From Candidatus Hydrogenedentes bacterium UBA2224 (lineage in GTDB: Bacteria > Hydrogenedentota > Hydrogenedentia > Hydrogenedentales > SLHB01): a stretch of 14,736 bases of DNA. The notes under the pieces are model-generated. The model made no database searches, was not told the DNA's origin, and was given only the letters and a program-made list of their open reading frames with translations. Of this stretch, positions 1 through 5,256 are shown one piece after another. The stretch spans positions 1 to 14,736 of the forward strand of contig DDYW01000165.1 of NCBI GenBank assembly GCA_002348185.1. The letters are read 5' to 3'. The translations under genes and the position numbers were made by a program. Positions within the stretch are counted from its first letter, which is position 1, and each line of letters starts with the position of its first letter.

Positions 1-652
1 CGAAGAGTTCGCTTTCGAGGAGGTTCTCGGGGAACCCGCCGCAGTTGAGGGCCACGAACGGTTTGGCAGCGCGTTCGCTGAGCTGGTGGATGGCCCGGGC
101 CACGAGTTCCTTGCCGGTACCGCTTTCTCCGTGGATCGCGACGGTGCTGGGCAGCATGCTGACCCGGCGGACCATCTCGCGGGTCTCTTCGATGGCGTGG
201 CTCTTTCCGATGATGTTGTCAATGGCGCCGCGCAGCGCCTGGCTCTTGCGCAGGGCGATGATTTCGCGGTTCATGTTGCGCTGGGTGATGGCGCGTTTGA
301 CGAGCAGGCGCAGCTCGTCGTTCTTGAACGGTTTCATGATGTAGTCGGCGGCGCCGCGTTTCAGCGCCTCAATGGCCGTTTCCATCGAGGCGTGGGCCGT
401 GATCATAATGGCGGGCGTGGTGGGGGCGTTTTCCTTGATCCACGAGAGAAGCCGAAGCCCCGCCTCGTGATCGTTGTCCATCCGCAGATCCGTGATCACC
501 ACATCGTAGGGCCGGTCTTCGAGCGCCCCGCAGGCTTCATCCACGGTCGAGGTCGCCGTGACCTGATACCCGTCATTCCCCAGCACGATCTCGAGCAGTT
601 CACGCATCCCTGCCTCGTCGTCGACTACAAGCGCTGAAAACCTGGTGGACAC
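1..652 (-). CDS. pilR: NtrC-family sigma54-dependent response regulator, PilR-like (partial, C-terminus outside window)
   Basis: Two-component response regulator that would activate sigma54 RNA polymerase when phosphorylated. I translated 217 residues. A receiver domain spans about residues 6-120, with acidic pair D11/D12, phosphoacceptor D55 (in VVITDLRMD), T85 and K107. After a linker, the sigma54-interaction AAA+ domain begins near NIIGKS (146-151), with Walker A GESGTGKE at 175-182 and the family stretch LNCGGFPENLLESELF just before the window edge. The rest of the ATPase and the HTH domain are not visible. Start is GTG at 650-652: the frame is closed by the preceding gene's TAG two codons upstream, and a GAGGAG ribosome site lies 9 bases before it, inside the end of the kinase gene. 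Adjacency to a PilS-like kinase, pilT and pilB makes PilR the best name; another NtrC-type regulator cannot be excluded. The loop after D55 reads D-N-D-H-E where relatives usually have a proline at D+4. Confidence 0.9.
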   Translation of the reverse strand, partial: MSTRFSALVVDDEAGMRELLEIVLGNDGYQVTATSTVDEACGALEDRPYDVVITDLRMDNDHEAGLRLLSWIKENAPTTPAIMITAHASMETAIEALKRGAADYIMKPFKNDELRLLVKRAITQRNMNREIIALRKSQALRGAIDNIIGKSHAIEETREMVRRVSMLPSTVAIHGESGTGKELVARAIHQLSERAAKPFVALNCGGFPENLLESELF

Positions 653-658
653 GCGATG

Positions 659-2260
659 CTACTCCTCTTGCCGCAAGATGGGAAGTCGTACGCTGACGGA
701 CGTGCCGCCGCCCTCGCGCGGGGTGGCCCGGATGGTGCCGTCGTGGGCCGTCAGAATGCGCATGCATACGGGCAGCCCCATGCCGACGCCGCTGGTCTTG
801 GTAGTATAGAAAGGCTCAAAGATGCGCGCAAGCTCGTCGGGCGCGATGCCCGCGCCCTGGTCGTCAAAGCGGATCTCGACGGATGTGGAATCGGGGACGA
901 TACGGATCCCGAGCACCCCGCACTCGTGCATGGCTTCGATCCCGTTTTTCGCGATGTTCATGAACACCTGCTTGATTTGCGAGCGGTCGCCGGAAACGAG
1001 GCAACCCTGCGCGGGAAAATGCGCCTCGACCGTCAATGCCCCGCCATCGCGGTATTTGTCGCGCAAGCGCTCCGCCACTTCCCGGACCAGTTCCAGCACG
1101 GAGAACGTTTCCCGGCGGATTTCGGGACGCCGCGCGAAATCGAGGAAATCCGTCACAATCCGGTTCAGGTGATCGGATTCGCGGATGGCGATGTCCGCCA
1201 GCCGCTGGGCGATTGCGGGCGAGGCGATGCTGCCCTTGAGTTCATCCACCGCCCCCCGGATCGCGGCCACCGGGTTGCGGATCTCGTGGGCGAGGCCCGC
1301 GGACAGCTCGCCCACCGCGGCCAGGCGGTCCTGGCGCTTGAGTTCCTCGCGCATCTTCGCCATTTCGGTGAGGTCGGTGAACGACGCGATGACGCCGGTC
1401 AGGTTGCCGTGCGCATCGTGAATGGGGCTGGTGGTCAAGCCCAGCAGTTTCTCGGCCTCGCCGCCGGTACGGGCGTGGAACTCGTAACTGGTGAAATGGC
1501 GGCCCGTGCGCAGCGCCGTCACCACGGGACATTCCGTCCCCGAACCCACGCGCAGGACCTCGTGCACGGCCCGGCCCATGGCCGCGCCCTGGGGTAGCTG
1601 CAGGATGCGGTCAGCCGCCTTGTTCTGCGCGATGATGAGCCCGTTCCGGTCGGTGATCAGGAAGCCGTTGCTCATGTTGTCGAGAATTTCATGCTGAAAC
1701 TGCTGCATGCGGTACACCCGCATGTTCCAGTAGCCGCTGATGAAGGCCGTGAGATAGTAGCCCAGACCTTTGACGAGAAAGCCGTACCAGTGGGTGAAGA
1801 CTTCGAGGTTGTCGGCGGCCGGGAACCACTGAACGGTCTGAATCAACATGAACACCGTGGCCAGCGTGGCAAAGACAAAGCCCTGCCTCTGCCCCAGCAG
1901 CAGCCCGCCCTCGAGAATCACGATGACGAACAGAAAGGTGAACAGGCTGTTGGCGCCCCCCGTAAACCCGACGGTCGCCGCGACCACGCCGAAATCGGCG
2001 AGCACCTGGGCCCAGGTCAGCAGAACGGGCGGCATCTCCGGACGGTGCAGCCGGTACTGGGAATAGAAGCTGGTGAGAAACCCGAACACCAGAAACAGGG
2101 GCAGCCACGAGATGCCCGGGCTGTCGCGCTCGGCAAGCAAATACGTGCCGGCGGTCACAACGGCCAGCATACCGATGCGGCCCAGACCCACCACCCACGG
2201 CCAGCGGTTGGGGCCTTCCAGCGGCAGGCGCGTGGAGACTATGACACCGTCCTTGCTCAC
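659..2260 (-). CDS. pilS: Membrane sensor histidine kinase, PilS-like
   Basis: Sensor kinase of 533 residues. The N-terminal third (about residues 20-180) holds roughly six hydrophobic helices with short loops and no large periplasmic domain, as in PilS, which in Pseudomonas senses pilin in the membrane. A PAS domain follows (about 190-300, including LITDRNGLIIAQN). The HisKA segment contains AGLAHEIRNP with H325 as predicted phosphorylation site. The HATPase domain shows an N box (435-444), G1 box DDQGAGI (466-472), F box (about 481-485) and G2 box GVGMGL (491-496). All catalytic motifs look intact. The start is GTG at 2258-2260, overlapping the pilT stop in a 4-base GTGA, so translational coupling is likely. 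Its cognate regulator follows at once. The PilS name rests on topology and context; an orphan-type NtrB-like kinase is the alternative. Confidence 0.9.
   Translation of the reverse strand: MSKDGVIVSTRLPLEGPNRWPWVVGLGRIGMLAVVTAGTYLLAERDSPGISWLPLFLVFGFLTSFYSQYRLHRPEMPPVLLTWAQVLADFGVVAATVGFTGGANSLFTFLFVIVILEGGLLLGQRQGFVFATLATVFMLIQTVQWFPAADNLEVFTHWYGFLVKGLGYYLTAFISGYWNMRVYRMQQFQHEILDNMSNGFLITDRNGLIIAQNKAADRILQLPQGAAMGRAVHEVLRVGSGTECPVVTALRTGRHFTSYEFHARTGGEAEKLLGLTTSPIHDAHGNLTGVIASFTDLTEMAKMREELKRQDRLAAVGELSAGLAHEIRNPVAAIRGAVDELKGSIASPAIAQRLADIAIRESDHLNRIVTDFLDFARRPEIRRETFSVLELVREVAERLRDKYRDGGALTVEAHFPAQGCLVSGDRSQIKQVFMNIAKNGIEAMHECGVLGIRIVPDSTSVEIRFDDQGAGIAPDELARIFEPFYTTKTSGVGMGLPVCMRILTAHDGTIRATPREGGGTSVSVRLPILRQEE
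662..667 (-). promoter_or_regulatory. Ribosome binding site of the pilR-like gene
   Basis: Minus-strand GAGGAG overlapping the last codons of the kinase gene, 9 bases before the GTG at 650-652. It fixes the GTG as the start and implies translation coupled to the kinase. Confidence 0.7.
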
Positions 2261-3327
2261 ATTCCCTTTTCGACCAGACGTTGCAGCCCTTCCGGATCGC
2301 TGCTCCGCTTGAAGGCCATCTCAAGAGAGATGATGTTGCGGCGCACCAACCGGAAAAGCGATTGGTTCATCGTCATCATGCCCTCCGATGTGCCAATCTC
2401 GATCATCGAAGGAATCTGTTCCAGTTTTTCCGACCGGATCAGCGAGCGGATGGCCGTGTTCGGAATCATGACCTCGAGCGCGATCACGCGGCCCATGCCG
2501 TCGGCGCGGGGAATCAACTGCTGGACCACTACGCCCTCCAGCACAAACGAGAGCTGCGTGCGGATCTGGTCCTGCTGGCTCGCGGGGAACACGTCGACGA
2601 TGCGGTTGATGGTCTGCAACGCATCGTTCGTGTGCAGCGTGGCGAACGCGAGGTGGCCCGTTTCCGCCACGGTCAGCGCGGCCGCGATGGTCTCGGGATC
2701 GCGCATCTCGCCAATGAGAATCACGTCGGGGTCCTGCCGCAACACGTGGCGCAGCGCCGCGCCGAACGTGTCGGTATCCGCGTTGACTTCGCGTTGATTC
2801 ACCACAGACCGCTGATGCGAGTGCAGGTATTCGATGGGATCCTCGATGGTGATGATGTGGACGCTCCGCTCGCGGTTGATCCGGTCGAGAATCGAGGCGA
2901 GCGTGGTCGATTTGCCGCTTCCCGTCGGCCCGCAGACCAGAATCAACCCGAGCGGGCGATGGGCAAAATCCTGCACTACGCGCGGCAGCCCCAGCTCGTC
3001 GGCGGTGCGAATCTCGAAGGGGATCGCCCGGAAGGCCGCCACGACCGATCCCCGGTCTCGAAAGACATTCAGGCGAAAGCGGCTCAGCCCGTCGATGCCG
3101 AACGACATGTCGCATTCTTTCGTCGCCTCGAACGTGGCAATCTGCTCCTCGTTCATCACCGTGTAGATGATCTCCTGGGTGTCTTCCTGCCGTAACACGG
3201 GATACCCGTCGAGCGGCTGAAGGTCGCCGGATAACCGGACGACCGGGGGAAGCCCCACGGCGATGTGCAGGTCACTTGCGCCCAGCTCAATCATCCTGCC
3301 GAGCATCTCTTTTACGCTGATGTCCAT
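2257..3327 (-). CDS. pilT: Type IV pilus retraction ATPase PilT
   Basis: Hexameric cytoplasmic ATPase that depolymerises type IV pili. Its 356 residues are a usual PilT length. Visible motifs: N-terminal PAS-like domain (LGASDLHIAVGLPPVVRL, about 15-32), Walker A GPTGSGKS at 133-140, Asp box EDPIEY at 162-167, Walker B DVILIGE ending at E207, His box ATLHTND at 229-235, and a C-terminal AIRSLIRSEK at 292-301 close to the AIRNLIRE motif that marks PilT. It has no tetracysteine motif, which separates it from PilB-type motors. Start is ATG at 3325-3327 with GGAGG 4 bases upstream. It sits 102 bases after pilB and overlaps the kinase gene by 4 bases. All key residues are present, so an active motor is expected; PilU-like paralogues are the main alternative. 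Confidence 0.96.
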   Translation of the reverse strand: MDISVKEMLGRMIELGASDLHIAVGLPPVVRLSGDLQPLDGYPVLRQEDTQEIIYTVMNEEQIATFEATKECDMSFGIDGLSRFRLNVFRDRGSVVAAFRAIPFEIRTADELGLPRVVQDFAHRPLGLILVCGPTGSGKSTTLASILDRINRERSVHIITIEDPIEYLHSHQRSVVNQREVNADTDTFGAALRHVLRQDPDVILIGEMRDPETIAAALTVAETGHLAFATLHTNDALQTINRIVDVFPASQQDQIRTQLSFVLEGVVVQQLIPRADGMGRVIALEVMIPNTAIRSLIRSEKLEQIPSMIEIGTSEGMMTMNQSLFRLVRRNIISLEMAFKRSSDPEGLQRLVEKGM

Positions 3328-3429
3328 GCTGCCTCCATTGTTCTAACGCGGGCGCCGGATCCCGCACCACCCCGGAGTACCCGGCTTGTTCTCCCCAGCC
3401 GAAACCTGCTCCTTCGCGCCGCGCGGCGA

Positions 3430-5157
3430 CTAGTCCGCGGCGGTGGCGCGCAACACTTCCTCGATCGTGGTCACTCCCTGTGCGGCTTTCGCGAGCGCGT
3501 TCTGGCGCAACGACCGCATGCCGCATTTCAGCGCCGTCCGCTTGATGTCCATGGCGGGCGCCCGTTTCATGACGAGGTCCTGCAGTTCAGGATAACTGGG
3601 CATGGCCTCGATCACCGCCAGGCGGCCCTTGTATCCGGTCCCCTTGCACTTGTTGCAACCGCGGCCGCGCACAAACGTGGGTTTCTCATCGCACAGGGCG
3701 CTGGTGAACTGAATGCGTTTGAGCACATCCTCCGGCACGTGAATCTCCTCTTTGCAGGCGCCGCACACGCGCTTCAGCAGACGCTGCGCCGCCGCGAGCG
3801 CCACGGACGACTGGATCAGGAACGGTTCGAGCCCCATGTCGGTCAAGCGGGTGAAGACGCTCGCCGCATCGTTGGTGTGCAGGGTGCTCAGCACGAGATG
3901 GCCCGTCAGGGCCGCCTTGACCGCGATGTCGGCGGTCTCCTCATCGCGGATTTCACCCACCATCACGATGTCGGGGTCCTGACGCAGAATGCTGCGGAGC
4001 GCCGCGGCGAAGGTCAGCCCGATTTCGCTTTTCGTCGGCACCTGGTTCACGCCGGGAAGCTCGTATTCCACGGGGTCCTCAACCGTCACGATATTGTGCG
4101 AGGGCTTGTTGATCTTATGGAGCGCGCTGTACAGCGTGGTGGTCTTGCCGCTTCCCGTCGGTCCGGTAAGCAGGATCATCCCGAAGGGGAGTTTCAGGGC
4201 CTCCGTGAACGCTTCCATGGGCTGCGCCTCGAACCCGAGCTTGTCCAGGTCGAGGGTCAGGCTGCTCTTGTCGAGCACGCGCATCACGACTTTCTCGCCG
4301 TGATAGGTCGGCAGAAACGAGATGCGGAAATCGACCTCGTGCCCTTTCGATACGATGCGGAACCGGCCGTCTTGCGGCAACCGGTGTTCGGCGATATCGA
4401 GATGGCTCATGATCTTGAGTCGCGAGATCAGGGCGTTCTGCATCGATTTCGGCGGGCTCTTCGTCTCCTCAAGCACCCCGTCGACGCGGTAGCGAATGCG
4501 CAGTTGTTTCTCGTAGGGTTCGACGTGAATGTCGCTCGCGCCGCACTCGAGCGCGTTGAGCAGGATCAAATTCGTGAGCCGGATCACCGGACCGTCTTCG
4601 GCCTCGGCGGCCATCGTGGCCAAGTCGGCGATGTCCTGCGTCTCCTCGATCACCTCCATCTTGGTGGTCGCATCGCCGTTTCCGGCAACGATCTCGTCGA
4701 ACAGATCGGAACTCTGCCGCCCGCCGTAATGGCGTTCGATCGCTTCTTCGAGCTCGGATTTGACCGCCACCACCGGCTCAATCTCGTAGCTCGTGAGCAT
4801 CTGGAGGTCGTCCAGCGCCATGATATTCAGCGGATCGGCCATGGCCAGGGTCAGGACATCGCCCGTCACCGACACCGGCAGCATGAGGTATTGCCGCGCC
4901 AGCGAGGCGGGCACTTCGCGCAGGATCTCATCGGGAATGTGATAGTTGGCCACCCGGATGTGGGGGATGCCGAGCTGTTCGCTGAGCGCGATGACCAGAT
5001 CTTCTTCGGCCAGGTAACCGCGCTCCAGCAGATACTGGGCCAGATTCTGGTTGGAGCCGCGCTGCAGGGCCACGGCCTCCTGCAGTTGCTTCTCGGTGAT
5101 CAGGCCCTGCTCGAGCAGGACATCGCCCAAGCGGCGTTTTCTCGTTCTGGGTGGCAC
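3430..5157 (-). CDS. pilB: Type IV pilus assembly ATPase PilB
   Basis: Cytoplasmic motor that polymerises pilin. 575 residues, typical of PilB. An MshEN (T2SSE N-terminal) domain covers about 8-145; its first motif, RLGDVLLEQGLI with downstream L and Q, keeps the c-di-GMP-binding pattern, while the second (NLAQYLLERGYL, 38-49) has lost the leading RLG. The ATPase core has GASDIHVEPYE (206-216), Walker A GPTGSGKT at 332-339, Asp box EDPVEY (360-365), Walker B DIVMVGE (396-402) and His box STLHTND (424-430). Zinc-type cysteines C465, C468, C501 and C504 give the CxxC...CxxC signature of PilB/GspE. Start is GTG at 5155-5157 with AAGGA 8 bases upstream. A GspE or MshE identity is possible, but pilT and pilS/pilR next to it favour PilB. 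Confidence 0.95.
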   Translation of the reverse strand: MPPRTRKRRLGDVLLEQGLITEKQLQEAVALQRGSNQNLAQYLLERGYLAEEDLVIALSEQLGIPHIRVANYHIPDEILREVPASLARQYLMLPVSVTGDVLTLAMADPLNIMALDDLQMLTSYEIEPVVAVKSELEEAIERHYGGRQSSDLFDEIVAGNGDATTKMEVIEETQDIADLATMAAEAEDGPVIRLTNLILLNALECGASDIHVEPYEKQLRIRYRVDGVLEETKSPPKSMQNALISRLKIMSHLDIAEHRLPQDGRFRIVSKGHEVDFRISFLPTYHGEKVVMRVLDKSSLTLDLDKLGFEAQPMEAFTEALKLPFGMILLTGPTGSGKTTTLYSALHKINKPSHNIVTVEDPVEYELPGVNQVPTKSEIGLTFAAALRSILRQDPDIVMVGEIRDEETADIAVKAALTGHLVLSTLHTNDAASVFTRLTDMGLEPFLIQSSVALAAAQRLLKRVCGACKEEIHVPEDVLKRIQFTSALCDEKPTFVRGRGCNKCKGTGYKGRLAVIEAMPSYPELQDLVMKRAPAMDIKRTALKCGMRSLRQNALAKAAQGVTTIEEVLRATAAD

Positions 5158-5165
5158 AGCACGTT

Positions 5166-5170
5166 TCCTT
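5166..5170 (-). promoter_or_regulatory. Ribosome binding site of pilB
   Basis: Minus-strand AAGGA, 8 bases before the GTG at 5155-5157. It supports the GTG start, as the translation has no usable ATG close by. Confidence 0.6.
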
Positions 5171-5192
5171 ATCGCATGGCGACCGTGTTTGT

Positions 5193-5209
5193 AAGGGCGT
5201 GAAGCCCTT
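5193..5209. other. Short GC-rich hairpin between the chimeric gene and pilB
   Basis: The arms aagggc (5193-5198) and gccctt (5204-5209) are perfectly complementary around a 5-base loop. The stem lies in the 97-base spacer between the chimeric gene and pilB, about 35 bases before the pilB start. No T-run follows it on the minus strand (TACAAACACG), so it does not look like an intrinsic terminator. It may be an RNA processing or stability element, or a copy of a dispersed palindrome. A TATACT hexamer at 5236-5241 could be a -10 box for an internal pilB promoter, but I see no good -35. Confidence 0.4.
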
Positions 5210-5256
5210 CTCCTCCCACAGCACGGCCGTCAAAAAGTATACCGCAAGCAGCGCGA

